Shown: positions 35,363 to 47,800 of the stretch, one piece after another
Numbering within the stretch: the first letter of the stretch is position 1
Layout of the letters: the number at the start of each line of letters is the position of its first letter
NCBI GenBank assembly: GCA_017163975.1
Contig: JAFFSR010000316.1
Coordinates: 1,896,001-1,960,000, forward strand
DNA: 64,000 bases
DNA from: Anastatus disparis
Lineage: Eukaryota > Arthropoda > Insecta > Hymenoptera > Eupelmidae
Direction of reading: 5' to 3'
Notes under the pieces: model-generated
What the model was told of the DNA's origin: nothing
Databases searched by the model: none
Seen by the model: only the letters and a program-made list of their open reading frames with translations
Position numbers and translations under genes: made by a program

Positions 35363-35979
35363 TGTACTAACCCCCTCGAATCAACTTTGAGCTAATTACA
35401 CTCTCATTACACAAAGTGCATGCGTCACAGTCTGTGTAGGTGTGCGAAAAAATCGCGTTCTTAGAAGTTAAGTGCGTGCTTGTGATGTCACCGTTTTTCT
35501 TTCTTATAGTTGACAAATTTAGTGTTCATCGATTCAGTTTTTGTAGTGTTTAATAAATTGGGCTTTTTTGTGCCGTTTAGCTTTTTTCTCACAAGTGTTG
35601 TCTTTTATTAGTATTCAGTTCCTTTATCTGAATAATTTTTAGTGCATTTCATAATTTAAGTGTAAATTTCATTGGAGTTTTTAGCCAAATTTATTAAAAA
35701 AAGGGTTTTATTTTTCTTTTTAAAGGTTTTCTCTTATTTAATTTTTGGATTCTAATTTAAAATTTTTTACTATTTCAGTAATTTTTTTTTAAATCATTTT
35801 TTTTTTGTAAATTCATTCTTTATTCATTTTGCTTTCTCATTTTGCATTGTATCGATAAAAAAAATTTTTTTCTATTTTTTTATTAATTTGTACATATTTG
35901 AGCTCGGTGAGTCGAAAAAAGTGGTTTCCAGAAAATGTCTGTATGTATGTGTGTGTGTGTGGATGTATAAATTCAGTTA

Positions 35980-37260
35980 GTAAACTGTATCTCGAGAACT
36001 ACTCAATGGATTTGCTTCTAATTTTGCATGGAATTTAGTTTTGTGACTAACTTGCTGGGAAGCTATTGATGATTGGTTCTTCTAGCGTAGTTTTCATTTT
36101 AAAGTTTAAAAAAAAAAAAAAATTCGATTTTTCGTTTTTTGGTTTTTTTTTGTTTACTACTCGATGAATTTGCTTCAAAATTTGCATGGAATTTATTTGT
36201 GATTGCCCGGATAAAATAAATTTTTAAAAACTGATTTTCTTAGCTTAGTGTTAATTTTAGAGCATTTTGAAATTTAAAAGAAAAATGTTCTATTTGATAA
36301 GCCAATAAAATCTTAAAAACTACTCGATGGATTTACTTCAAATTTTCCATACAATTCAATTTTTCGATCAACTGGTGCGGAAGCTATTGAAAATTGGTTT
36401 TCTTAGCGTAGTTTTCGTTTTAGAATCATTTTAAGAATTTTAAAAAAATTTCGATTTTTCATTTTTTTTGTATTTTACGTGAACTACTCGAAGAATTTGT
36501 TCGAAAATTTGTATGGAACTTAATTTTGACTGCCAAAAGTATAAAAAATTTTGTAAACTAATTTTCTTAGCGCACTTTTAATTTTAGAGCATTTTTAAAA
36601 TTTTTTAAAAAATTTTTATTTTTAATTTTTTTCTATTTTACAAAAACCATTTGATAGATTTGCTCCAAAATTTGTATGCAATTAATTCGCTACTGTCTGA
36701 AGAAAAAAAGCTTTGGAAAACTAATTTTCTCAGCGCAGTTTTAATTTTAGAGCACTTTGAAAATTTTCAAAAAAATTTTTATTTTTCATTTATTTTCTTT
36801 TTTGCGTTAACCATATTATAAATTTTCTCCAAAATTTTTATACAATTAATTCGCTATTGTCTGAAAAAAATAAGCTTTTGAAAACTACTTTTCTTAGCGT
36901 GGTTACAATTTTAGAGAAGTTTAAAGATTTAAAAAAAAATTTCGATTCTTCTTTTCTTATTTTTTTTTATTCTACGTAAAGTACTCGATAGATTTGTTCT
37001 AAAAATTGCAGGGAAATTATTTGCGACTGCCAAAAGAAGGGAAATTTTCAAAAATTGATTTTCATAGCATAGTTTTAATTTTAGAGCATTTTTAAAATTT
37101 TGAAAAAGAAATTTTGAAAACAAAATGTTATTTATTTAACCAGTTAGATCTCGAAAATTACTCGATGGATTTGCTTCAAATTTTGTATACCATCTATGCT
37201 TTAGTATAACTAGACGGGAAGCTATTGAAAATTTGTATTCATAGAGTAGTTTTTTCATAG
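35980..37260 (+). repeat. ~165-bp degenerate tandem array, about 8 units
   Basis: Each unit opens with an ACTACTCGATGGATTTGCTT-like block followed by 'caaaatttgtatggaatt' and, about 90 bp on, 'ttttcttagcgtagttttaa'. Starts recur near 35996, 36160, 36325, 36486, 36650, 36812, 36982 and 37152. Units have diverged well beyond the level of a young satellite. Confidence 0.75.
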
Positions 37261-37559
37261 AGCCATAAACATGAACTGTATTTATATATAAATATGATTG
37301 CATTTTATAAAGATTAGAAATTTTGCTGTCATCATTCTTTTTATTACTACATTATATCATTTTTTCAATAGAACAAATTTTTTCGTATTACTTGATGATT
37401 TAAAATAAATTATAAATGTTGAAAAAGCAAACAGCTAGCATATATGTTCGAAATTTATAAAGTACAATATGAGTAAATATTAATGTTAGACAATTTTACA
37501 ATATTAAAATCACATTTAAACAAATATAAAAAAATTAATGAAGCTCAAAGAGCTCTATG

Positions 37560-37730
37560 AGAAAGCATTCCGCCAAAGCACTTGGCAGCGTTTTTTAATT
37601 CGACTTACTTGCCATTTAAGGCAAATAAGCCTTTAAGACAAAAAATTTTTTATGTGAAAGATTGTATTAAAGAAAATCAAGGCCTAGGTTTTTACAGCGA
37701 ACAGGCCATGAAAGCGGTACATTTTGATAT
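37560..37730 (+). pseudogene. Possible transposon-derived coding fragment
   Basis: A short open stretch translates to AFFNSTYLPFKANKPL followed by KENQGLGFYSEQAMKAV. The GLGFYSEQAxKAVH pattern recalls a conserved segment I associate with repetitive insect and cnidarian proteins of transposon origin, but I cannot name the family. It ends at a (TA)n tract. No start codon or splice context is evident. Confidence 0.3.
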
Positions 37731-37734
37731 ATAT

Positions 37735-38825
37735 ATATATATATAAAATAAACACAACTATATACATATATAAAATAAACACGGTGAAAAGAGAGCAAAC
37801 TATCCAGTGAAAGCTAAAAAGGGTAATTAGCTTGAACGAGAGCTAGAAAAGAAAATTGAGCACACTGTTTAATGTCGTGCACGTGGTCAACAACACACAC
37901 GCGCGCGACGCAATAAAAAAAAAAGAAACGGTATATTTATCGTTAAAGCCAAAAATTACGACTGTTGCAAAGCATTTATGCTTTACGCATTCATGCTCAA
38001 ATTTTACTTCTTCACACACAAAAACCTAAAAGGAAAAGGACTTTTCTTTTTATACTGCTACTACGCAGTTTGGGTACAATAAACATCAACCGACTTAGGG
38101 GCTAGCAATAGAAGGCGCGCCACCTTATGCTCTTATCGTTTCTGTCTACTTGACTGCTAGAGTCATATTATACGTATACTAGATACGTTGGCTAAGCTTG
38201 GCTGTTCTGTATATTAATTGTACAGTTATGTGCTGTGCACGCGTGTATGGTTGGTGGCTTGGGGTTGGCTTTAAAAATCTTAAATCTACGTTGTATAAAA
38301 AAACACTTATAACCCTCTCTTACATCATATCTCACTTATGCTATAAAAAATTATTACAATTTTATGTTAGAAATTATTAAATCAAATGAAGAACTAATTA
38401 CTTAATGGAAGATGACGCTCTGGTGGCGCTATTTCAATGCATGCTTTGATTTTACTTTTAATGAACTTTGCAGCAATTTTTCTTGTATAAAAGACAAATT
38501 CTTAATAAGAAAACTATATTGAATGAAATATAATAATAGGTTTGTAATTTATTCTACTTATTGTAAACAAATTAAACAAGTGTAAATCAATCAAGTGGAA
38601 TAAATAGAATTTAACATATCAATTAATTAGCAATATTTTTAACTGAAAGAAAAGTTCTATGAATGCTAGCAAGGTTAGTAGAATGAGAATGAGACCCTTA
38701 ATATATCTGGTTTACTAACATTAAGGCATTTAATATTTCTAAGGGATCATGGGCAGTTTGGTCAAAGTATTAGTAAATGGTACTGTTATTTTATCATTAG
38801 ATGATCGACCTTGACGGCATTTATT
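37735..38825. other. No gene seen
   Basis: A (TA)n tract at about 37731-37746, then mixed-composition DNA. Short open frames here have no recognisable motif. Confidence 0.5.
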
Positions 38826-40132
38826 CATATAGTCTAAATAACAATTGGGCATGACAGTTTAGTTACACACGGGTGGCCACAGCCGTGGCAGAAAGTTTTC
38901 TTTGTAGCTAGGTATGTGATCAAGCTGTGATTCGGATAACCACAGTTCCAGCTATGAGGTCGGGCTGCTCCTATTCCTCTGGTTTGCTTTTCATAGTCGG
39001 CTATAGAGCGGGTTTGCGAAGCTTTATGGGCAGAAAGAGCAGGGGCAGGGAAAGAGGCTGGACGGGATACTTTAAGGGATATTAGAGAAGGGATGAAGGA
39101 TAAAGGTGGATGGGATATGCTAGGGATAGAAGATGGAGAGGTAATTTTAAGTGACATAAGGGGTGGTATGAATTCCGAAATAGGATGCGTAGTATTACGA
39201 ATAGAATAAGGTGTTATGCTCCTTCTTTAAATGTACGGATTGAGTATGACTGTTGCTATTAATAGTATAACCATGTTTATTTATAGTATTTATGCTAATA
39301 CTAAATTCATGACCATTCGATACTCTCCAAGGAATGGGTCCAATACTGCCAATGCTGCTTACTACTTGACTATAGTTCCTGCTATTTCTGTAGTCAGGAT
39401 TGCTATCCAATTTGCCGTTTCTCTCCTATTTATGGTTATTTCTATCCAATTTGTTATTACTCTCCAATTTATGGCTATTTCTATCCAATTTGCCATTGCT
39501 CGATTCCTTATGTCGTTGTACATCATCTGCTGAACTTTGAATTAAAAAGGGGACTGGATGATTACTGTTAATGAGAGCTATTACTGGTGTTGGGTCAAAA
39601 TGCTGTAGACCATTGTCAAAATCAAGGAGAGAAATAAAAGTCCTATTTAATCTATGAATATTCACACCAATTCAGGCTGTAATAGGGAATAGTGATTCAT
39701 CAGGAGCTGGAGGGAGTCTGCATGCTTTATCCTGAGCTAGTTGGGTCTCTTTCCTCTTGCCTAACCGTTGTGGTCCTGTGATGCAGTGGAACAGGTCTAG
39801 ATAAGCTCTCTTCTGTGCTCCATGATATGTCGACGTAGTAGTTGCAGAGACGGTATTTCTTAAAAGATTAGGGAAATTCGATGTATTCATTAGGAGGGGG
39901 CATGCCGTAATGCTAAGAGTGGTTATCATGATGGTGGTAGTACAGGGAGTAGTAAGCGACGGCAAATTTCTTTGACCGGCGGGGAAATGAGGGAATATAT
40001 GTTGTCGTCATAAACGGCTGCTGCGATCTGAATAGACTCTTGTTGCTCCCCTTTCAACGTATTTGAGTTGCTTGGGGAAAGAGTGTGACATCCTGATGGG
40101 GAGTCTTCTATCTTATCGTCGTTCTCTGGCAC
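38826..40132 (-). pseudogene. Decayed retroelement gag
   Basis: Minus-strand fragments in several frames (40132-39926, 39965-39672, 39665-39426, 39410-39195, 39157-38834) form the outline of one protein. It has an acidic start, a proline- and threonine-rich middle, an Asn/Ser/Lys-rich linker with repeated GKLDRNxHK units, and a C-terminal zinc-knuckle pair (WNCGYPNHS then KTFCHGCGHPCVTKLSC). The first knuckle has lost cysteines (S and L in their places). This is typical of Gag from an LTR retrotransposon. No LTR or pol remains beside it. Confidence 0.5.
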
Positions 40133-40310
40133 TCAGGTAGCTACTTTTACGCCAAGATATTGCCTAAGCTCGTAACGATAGATACGGTCTACAACTTGAT
40201 CAGTGATTCCTTTTCAGCTAATACCACGATTACCATAATAAAAAAATCTGCTTTATGGACATCCCTTCCACTATTCTAGCTAATTCGCCCTCAACCCAAA
40301 ATAGTACATT

Positions 40311-40420
40311 ATTAAACGGGTGTGTAAGGGCTTTATTTACGAAACGAGAAGTTTACAGCCCAAGCCGGAGGCGAGAGCTGTAACGAGTTTCGTAAAAAAG
40401 CTTGTACACATCCGTTTCAT
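40311..40420. repeat. Small hairpin MITE
   Basis: AAACGGGTGTGTAAGGGC...TTTACGAAAC pairs with GTTTCGTAAAAAAGC...ACACATCCGTTT. The loop contains AGCCGGAGGCGAGAGCTG. From 40421 to 40927 there is no supported gene. Confidence 0.6.
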
Positions 40421-40927
40421 AATATATTTTCTCGCTTGAGAGCCGAAAAAGAGAAAAGAAGTTGCGATTTTGAGGTTAGAATGCAAGAAAGGATCATTCT
40501 GATATACGTCGTCCGGTAGTAAGAGGAATTCCATATTTAATTGTCGATCGCCCATAATAAAAATGTAAAGGCTATTATACTACACAAGGGTTATATAAAA
40601 AAACTCTCAAGCGTGGGTGGGCACAAATACACACACCTTGCTATTTAACTCTGGCTTCAGACGTATGTAAAAACAACTTTGATAAGTGTAACGTTAAAAA
40701 ATTATTAGATACGAAAACAAAAAATTATCTATAACAAATTTAAGAAATAGTTGTGTAAACCGTGATACATACAAAAAGAATTTTTATTTGTAAAGAAAAC
40801 AAGCGTTAAATAGCCAAGCTTAAGCAAAGAATTCCTCTTGTTAAAATGAGCTATATAAGCTGACGGTTATTTCCATTCGGTAAAGTCACCATGTTGTTGT
40901 GGGTAAGAGGGAGCGCACAGCAGATTG

Positions 40928-40933
40928 TAAATG
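40928..40933. repeat. Polinton 6-bp target duplication, left
   Basis: TAAATG directly before the AG-starting terminus at 40934. It is identical to 59237-59242. Polintons characteristically make 6-bp duplications. Confidence 0.95.
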
Positions 40934-41062
40934 AGTAGTTATAGGGGCACCATGGACCGTCACAACAAACCCCCACTCCACCTCAAAGATTACTGACCAC
41001 TAGGTCAATAATCTCTGAGAAGGCGAAGTAGGGGCTTGTTATGACGGTTCATGATACCCCTG
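40934..41062 (+). repeat. Polinton left terminal inverted repeat
   Basis: About 130 bp matching the complement of 59106-59236 with small indels. The first 29 bases are identical, and the block around TCTGAGAAGG is conserved. This is short for a Polinton repeat. Confidence 0.9.
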
Positions 41063-41099
41063 AATTTAAATAAATAAATAAATATATTGATAAATAAAT

Positions 41100-41533
41100 A
41101 CACAATATTTAGAATTTTATTTATTTTTATTTCACACACACACACACACACACACACAATAAAAATTTTCAAATAAGGAATATTTTATTACTTCACACAC
41201 GTACACACACTAACACGCATATACAATTTATATAAAATTAATATTATAATTACAAATATATTATATATTAGCATATATATAAACACTAGTTCACTTACAG
41301 TCTATAAAAGTTTATTATTTTTATATTCAAAAATTTTTTGTTTTTTCACAAACACTAAGATTAATAGAATTTTATTTATTTTTATATCACACACACACAC
41401 ACACGCACACACACACACACACATACAATAAAATTTTCAAATAAGGAATATTTTATTACTTCACACACATACACACACTAACACGCATATACAATTTATA
41501 TAAAATTAATATTATAATTACATATATATTATA

Positions 41534-41576
<43 letters not shown>

Positions 41577-41690
41577 ACTAGTTCACTTACAGTCTATAAA
41601 AGTTTATTTATTGTTTATTATTTTTATATATTCAAAATTTTTTGTTTTTTTCACTAACACTAAGATTAATAGTACATCTTTATTTATTTA
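41100..41690. repeat. ~280-bp tandem duplication with (CA)n
   Basis: The unit (ATTTTATTTATTTTTAT, (CA)n, CAAATAAGGAATATTTTATTA...CACTAGTTCACTTACAGTCT) occurs at about 41112 and again at about 41371, with a partial third start near 41680. It lies between the terminal repeat and the first gene. Confidence 0.75.
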
Positions 41691-41902
41691 TTTACGTCGA
41701 CATACGCACACATATACACACACACTCTCACACGCACATTAAGACTCATAAATTTTACACACAAATTAAAAATAATATTTTTACATTTTATGTATAAGCA
41801 TTAAAATTCATAAATTTATAAAACTAAAACTCACACTTGAATTATAATATCATTTTGGCAGTGCACCGGATCCAGCGCACAATCCGGGCAAAGCCACAAC
41901 CT

Positions 41903-42718
41903 TCACGAATCACACCTTTGCCACAGACGGACACTCTGTCTATAAAAGGGCTTCGCACAGCCCCAGCACACGTCATGACCTCTACGTGGGCGTTCTAATG
42001 TGGGATCCGCGTGACGATGAGGTCGAGGTATTATCCTCTCCAATTCTTGTCGTTGCTCTCTTACTCTCCTTAAATCCCGTTGTAGACGTCGTAAACTACG
42101 CTTTCTCTCTAAACGTAATTTTGCAATACGTGCACGCCAATAGAGGCGTACTACACCAAGCACATGGTGTTGACGAGCCTCATCTGCTCGACACCTATGG
42201 TAGCGTTGTACCAGTCCGGCCTCATCTACTTCTTCATCCTCCTCATCTTCTTCATCCTCCTCATCTTCTTCTTCTACCTCCATCGCCTGTGGAGCATAAT
42301 CAGGATCAACTTCATCTTCATTGGACTCGTATCCTGAGTCCTTGTTGCCTTCTTCTAGATTATTGTTTTCCATTTCTTCTCTGCCTTCTGCTATCTCATT
42401 TTGTGCCAACACTTCTCTGCCTTCTTCAATCTCATTTTGCAGCATCACTTCTCTGTCTTCTTCTACCTCATTTTGCTGCATCACTGCTCCACCTTCTTCT
42501 ACCTCATTTTGCACTATCACATCGTTCACCACTTCGTTCACTGGGTTGTCCAATATCACCCAGTGATTGGGCACAAAAACATTAACTACACCGTAATTAA
42601 TGAAATTTACGAGTGGTGCTATATTCACCGAGTTCTCAAGTACCTGGACATCGTCGTCCAGTACTTGAACTTCGTCGTCGTCGTCGATGACGATCGGTGA
42701 TGGTGGTTGATTGAACAT
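41903..42718 (-). CDS. Acidic repeat protein of the Polinton, unknown
   Basis: 271 aa with an intact frame. The N-terminus is aspartate-rich (IVIDDDDEVQVLDDDVQVL). Residues about 78-140 contain five degenerate 13-aa repeats of the form QNEVEEGxEVM. A pure acidic run (EEEDEEDEEDEEDEEVDE) follows, then a basic helical region (RLYWRARIAKLRLERKRSLR, residues about 190-235) and a C-terminal CWGC...RCDS pattern that could be half of a zinc site. The acid-base layout suggests a nucleic-acid- or histone-binding role, but I recognise no family. A TATA-like TTTATAATC lies upstream on the same strand (about 42783-42791). Plus-strand frames opposite it are shadows. Confidence 0.5.
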   Translation of the reverse strand: MFNQPPSPIVIDDDDEVQVLDDDVQVLENSVNIAPLVNFINYGVVNVFVPNHWVILDNPVNEVVNDVIVQNEVEEGGAVMQQNEVEEDREVMLQNEIEEGREVLAQNEIAEGREEMENNNLEEGNKDSGYESNEDEVDPDYAPQAMEVEEEDEEDEEDEEDEEVDEAGLVQRYHRCRADEARQHHVLGVVRLYWRARIAKLRLERKRSLRRLQRDLRRVREQRQELERIIPRPHRHADPTLERPRRGHDVCWGCAKPFYRQSVRLWQRCDS

Positions 42719-43489
42719 TTTTCTTTTTGATTATTACAGATTGTCGACTTATCGAGGACTGATCGTGGCTCCAAGTCCACGATTATAAAAAGTATGATTC
42801 CCACCCCAAATGCTTAAAAATATTTTCAAGTACGCACGGTAAAATTAATAATTTGACACTTTTTTCCTCGTAGAAAAGATTCGAACTGCAGTTTTAAGAA
42901 TCATATTCTACAGTAAAGTTAAAATTAAGAATTATATTACAAATTTAAGACGCGAAATTGATATTAGAGAAAACACATGATACCCCAATCTATAGAAAAA
43001 GTTTTTATTCTATCACTAACTCGGGTGTGCAGTGATGATTTGTCTAAAATAACCCTACCGTAGTGTGAGAAAAGAATTTAATAAAGAAGACCCAAGGTCG
43101 CTGATTTTGTAAAATTACAAAATCTTTATCTGTGGTTTACAAGAATAAACTCACAAGACTTTGGAATGAATTTAATTCGTATATTCGCTTGAAAATAATG
43201 ATAAAATTTAAAACATTACACGTATTAAAGCTATTACGTTTAATTGAATTTAATTTTAAAAAATCTATCAACTATCGGTTATTAACGATATTAAAATGAT
43301 AAAAAGTATAGCATTAGATAGACAGTAAAGTTTTGTATTCAAAATAAATTTATATTTATAGAAACCAATAATTATCGGGAATTAACGATATTAAAATGAT
43401 AAAAAAGTATCAGGAGAATAGAAGGCAAAAGAAAGTATAATATTAACTTAACATTAGATAGACAGTCAAGTTCCTCTATATATATATAC

Positions 43490-43536
<47 letters not shown>

Positions 43537-43704
43537 TAATTTGCATACTCATATGCAAATAAGAATGATCAAGATTTAAAACATTACATGTAATAAACTT
43601 GTTGCATTTAAAATAAATTTAAATTTATAAAAATCAATAATTATCGGGAATTAATAATATTAAAATGATAAAAAAGTATCAGGAGAGCAGAAGGCAAAAG
43701 AAAG

Positions 43705-43765
<61 letters not shown>

Positions 43766-43782
43766 TCATAAATAAATGTGCG

Positions 43783-43866
<84 letters not shown>

Positions 43867-44608
43867 TATATATATATATATATATATACCATAACAATAG
43901 AAATTTAATAAGACCTCAGGATATTTAACTGAATATGGTCTACAATGTCATAAAAGTATACATGGTAATGAGTAAGTGTATTACTTACACAATGTTTATG
44001 CACAAATAACATACAATGCGTTACCCATATGCAAATGATAAATGTATTGAGATTCAATTTTTATGTAAAAAACAAGAGATTATTACGAAAAAATAATAAA
44101 AAGTATCAGGATAGTAGAAAGTAGAAGAGCATAACATTCATATCTTTTACAATAACTATATATATATTATTATAATTTAAATAAAATGTTATGTAGTTAT
44201 TCTACTTATACTAAATATATGTAAATATGTACATATATGCAAATAAGTATTAATTATATGCAGAATATATGTAAATATATACAAATTGTTTCAGTACGAA
44301 TGATGTAGGTTGAGCAATTAACGCTTCTTTACTTAAGACACACACTAGCTAGGTGGACGATATAAAACACGCCCAAGTGTGATCGCGTTACATGAAAAAA
44401 TTCCCGCCTACTCGTAAGCGAAATGATGGTGAATTATATGCATTCTGATTTATACTTACATGCACACCGGTCCACGATTCGCGCTAAACTGACATTATTT
44501 TACATGTGTTGGCGGATTTAAATATGAAATTAAGATGATTCTTGAAATATTAAATGTTGCGCACATACTACCCCTTCGTCACCCCTCATTCCTAATTCTA
44601 AATTGTAC
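42719..44608. repeat. Polinton spacer with repeats and microsatellites
   Basis: A block TATCGG(G)AATTAACGATATTAAAATGATAAAAAAGTAT recurs at about 43270, 43373 and 43638, with a partial copy near 44100. Long (TA)n tracts lie at 43485-43530 and 43708-43762, and (CA)n at 43784-43862. No gene is seen; frames here derive from the repeats. Confidence 0.75.
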
Positions 44609-44616
44609 TATAAATA
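44609..44616 (+). promoter_or_regulatory. TATA box, polB
   Basis: TATAAATA upstream of the polB first exon. A GTAAG-type donor at about 44681 and an acceptor at about 44843 suggest an intron in the 5' leader before the ATG at 44874. Confidence 0.5.
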
Positions 44617-44873
44617 CGCGAAGATTGACAGGTCTGATTAACAGTTAAAGTTCAACGTTCCAGAGAAGAAGATCAACACGAAGTAAGATGGTTAGAAAAA
44701 ATTTACTTAAAGTCTTGATAAATATTGTTAATATAGCATTAGTTCGAGAGCCGCAAATAAAATTATTTTGCAATAATTCATGACGCAAAAGTCTAAATAT
44801 TTGCGCCAATAATGAATTATTAAAAAAAATTAAATTTATCTTAGGACTTTGCGGACTACGTACCTTAGCTTAT

Positions 44874-47800
44874 ATGTTTAAGCGAGGTATTTTTAACGAT
44901 AATGAAATACTTGACATTGTTGGTCGTTGTATTAAAAGCAGAGGGATGCAAGATGCGTCACAAGTCAGGCTTCTCATGTTACATCACCGTGTTATTAAAG
45001 GTAAGTTATTCATAATTTCTTTTACCGTTTAAAAGCTTGTATCTTTTTTCTTTACGATCGTAGAATTTCGCTATAAAATACTTTTTTGTTGTGAATAAAA
45101 TAATAAATCTGAAAACATGATTTGCAAGAAAATATCAGTTTCGGATCAATAATCAATAACCAATAACCTTTTTGTTTATGATCACAGAATTTCGCGGGAT
45201 AAGACTTTTTTGTTAAAAATAGTGCAACTAAACAGATTTTACATAAATTTTACAGACCTGCAAAATATGATGGAGGACAGTAGTGGGGATGAACTGTTGA
45301 TAAGGCTTCTGACCGAAGAAGAAGATGTATCTGATTCGAGAGACTTTGTGCTACTACCACCTCCCGAAGAGGTAAGAGAAGTCATAAATGTCTCTGAAAC
45401 TACCCCAAACTTTGCGGTGGAGGGGGTAAATAATAATACAGCAGCGCCACCACCTTTTGAACCAATGCCTGGTTGCTCTTGGTGGGGTGATGATGAGAGA
45501 CAGTCATCAATGGCGATTAATAATAACGAGCAGAATACACTTAATACGATGATTTCATCTGAATCACCAGGTACAGAGAGAATACAGGTTGATTTAAGGA
45601 GATGTAAAATGGACACCTATACTCATAAATATTTACTATCTTTTTATTTTATTGCATATTTTTAAGAAAATAAATGCTTTAGTTTGTAATATGTACCATA
45701 AAGATTATTCAATTAAATTTTAAAATAAATTCATTTATTAATTTCTCAGAATTTTAAATTTCTTGTACAAAATCTAAAAATTTTAATATGGTCAATGTCC
45801 CAATCGCTACTCACGAACCTGTTACTAACCGCTCAATGTTATTTAGATACCAAAAAATTTTTAACAATGAGTAGCTAGTAATAGGTTCGTGAGTAGCGAT
45901 TGGGACATTGACCATATATAAATATTGGAACACTAAAATTTTTAAAACTAATGAATGAATTTATTTGAAAATTTAACTGAATGATCTTTATGGTAAATAC
46001 TACAAGCTAAAGCATTTCTTTTCCTCAAGTTTTGCAATATAATGAAAAAATAAGTCAAATTCATGAAAGCAGGGGTGGTGTCCGTTTTACATCTCCTTAA
46101 GCGTAAATTTATAAATCATACATTTTCACGTAATTTTGGTATATCATATTGTAGACAAATATCTTCAACAGGGAGATGGTACTACTACTACTCAGAACCA
46201 CATTACGATTCATGAAAAATCATCGCGATATTACCGACAATTTAAGTTACAAGGTAGACAATTAAGAGTGTCAATATTGCCCCCACCACCTAATGCGAAT
46301 GTGTATACGTGATTTGAGGCAGCAATAAATGATTTATATCGTCATGTGTGTGAAATTGCGCGACCTTCAGAATATATCGGTATAACTATAAACTCTGACC
46401 GATTTGTTCACGGTTCTTTATGGATTTCTTTTAGATTGGTTCGTGATTTTTCACCGACAGATCTACTCGAGTTATTAGCTTCTGTAGCACAGAGTAATGA
46501 CAATTTTGAAATCGATGATGTTTTAAACGTGAAAGTCAGCATTATTTCTAAACCAGAGGGACGCGGTCGGGTATCACTCACTAGCGAATCAGTTTTCAAG
46601 AAATCCATTCTAAATATTCAAAATACCGACAATCTTTGCCTTCCACGCTCGCTAGTCGCTGCTCATGTATATGCTATACGTGGTCAGATGCGCAGTGGTA
46701 TTCATCATGACAGGTGGAATAGAATAAGACACCACACAGCACAATATCAGAAAGTGCAAGCGTTGAAACTTGTCAAAGCTACGAGAGTTACGATACCCGA
46801 AACAAGTTGTGGTATCGAAGAAATAAAATTATTTCAAGAATATTATGCGCTTTTCGGCGTTGCAATAGTTGTTTATTCTGTTCAAAACTTTGCTCGAGGC
46901 TATAACCCACTTTACGATGGTGCACGTTTTGTACACGATGTTGGTAATGTAGTTAGACATACCTTGAATATAATGTATTACGAAAATTCTAATCATTACC
47001 AGCCAATTTTAAATTTACTCGCAGCAGCTGGCAGCCGTGGCTACTGCATACCTTGTAATAAAAAGTTTAGTCATCAAAAAAATCATAAATGTCCACAAAA
47101 ATGCTGTAAATTTTTTCAGAGTCCCCCTTGCGATATAAATCAGGAAAAAATAAAATGTATTCAATGCACTAGAGATTTTTACGGTAATGTTTGTCTGGAA
47201 AATCATAAAATCTCAAAATCTTTCGATAATTTTCGGTCGGTATGCGAGAGCATAAAAATTTGTCGTTTGTGCAGTAAAACAGTTCGAATGTGCGATAAAG
47301 ATCCACATAATTGTAATACGATATTTTGCAAAATATGTAACCGTAAAATACCGATAGAACACCTTTGTTACATGCAACCCTTTATCAGCAAAAAAGGATT
47401 TGCAACCAATAAAAAGAAAATACTTTATTTATTTTATGATTTTGAGACTCAACAATCGGAAATTATCTCGGGTGCTGATGGTGAAAAAATAAGTTTGCAT
47501 GTACCAAACTCGTGTGTTGTACAACAAGTATGTAATTATTGTTTGGATGATGAAAATATAACAAATTCTTGCGAAATATGTGGTATACGCGAATACGTGT
47601 TTGAAATCGACCCTGTAAAACAGCTAGTTGATTTGGCCTTAGCAACAAGAAAAAGTTTCAAGCAAATTATTTGTATAGCCCACAATGCACAGGGTTTTGA
47701 TGCGCAATTTATTCTCAAGCATTTGACAGAACGTACAGATCTTAGAGATAAGCCAGATGTAATTTTAAACGGGTCAAAAATAATCATAATGGAAATTTCA

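Noticed and set aside
34180..35400. A possible 1.2-kb element bounded by GGGGGGTAATTCACTAAC and GTACTAACCCCC
   Set aside because: The two ends do not match beyond a few bases when aligned as inverted repeats.
40337..40555. 72-aa minus-strand frame
   Set aside because: Half of it lies in the small hairpin at 40311-40420; no domain or homology pattern is recognisable.
41986..42700. Three plus-strand frames rich in His, Leu and Ser
   Set aside because: Antisense of the acidic repeat protein; the periodic composition mirrors its GAA/GAG-rich codons.
43660..43892. Frames encoding (CV)n and (IY)n
   Set aside because: Pure products of the (CA)n and (TA)n microsatellites.
45239..45616. 125-aa minus-strand frame
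   Set aside because: Antisense of predicted polB exon 2, which is supported by splice phase.
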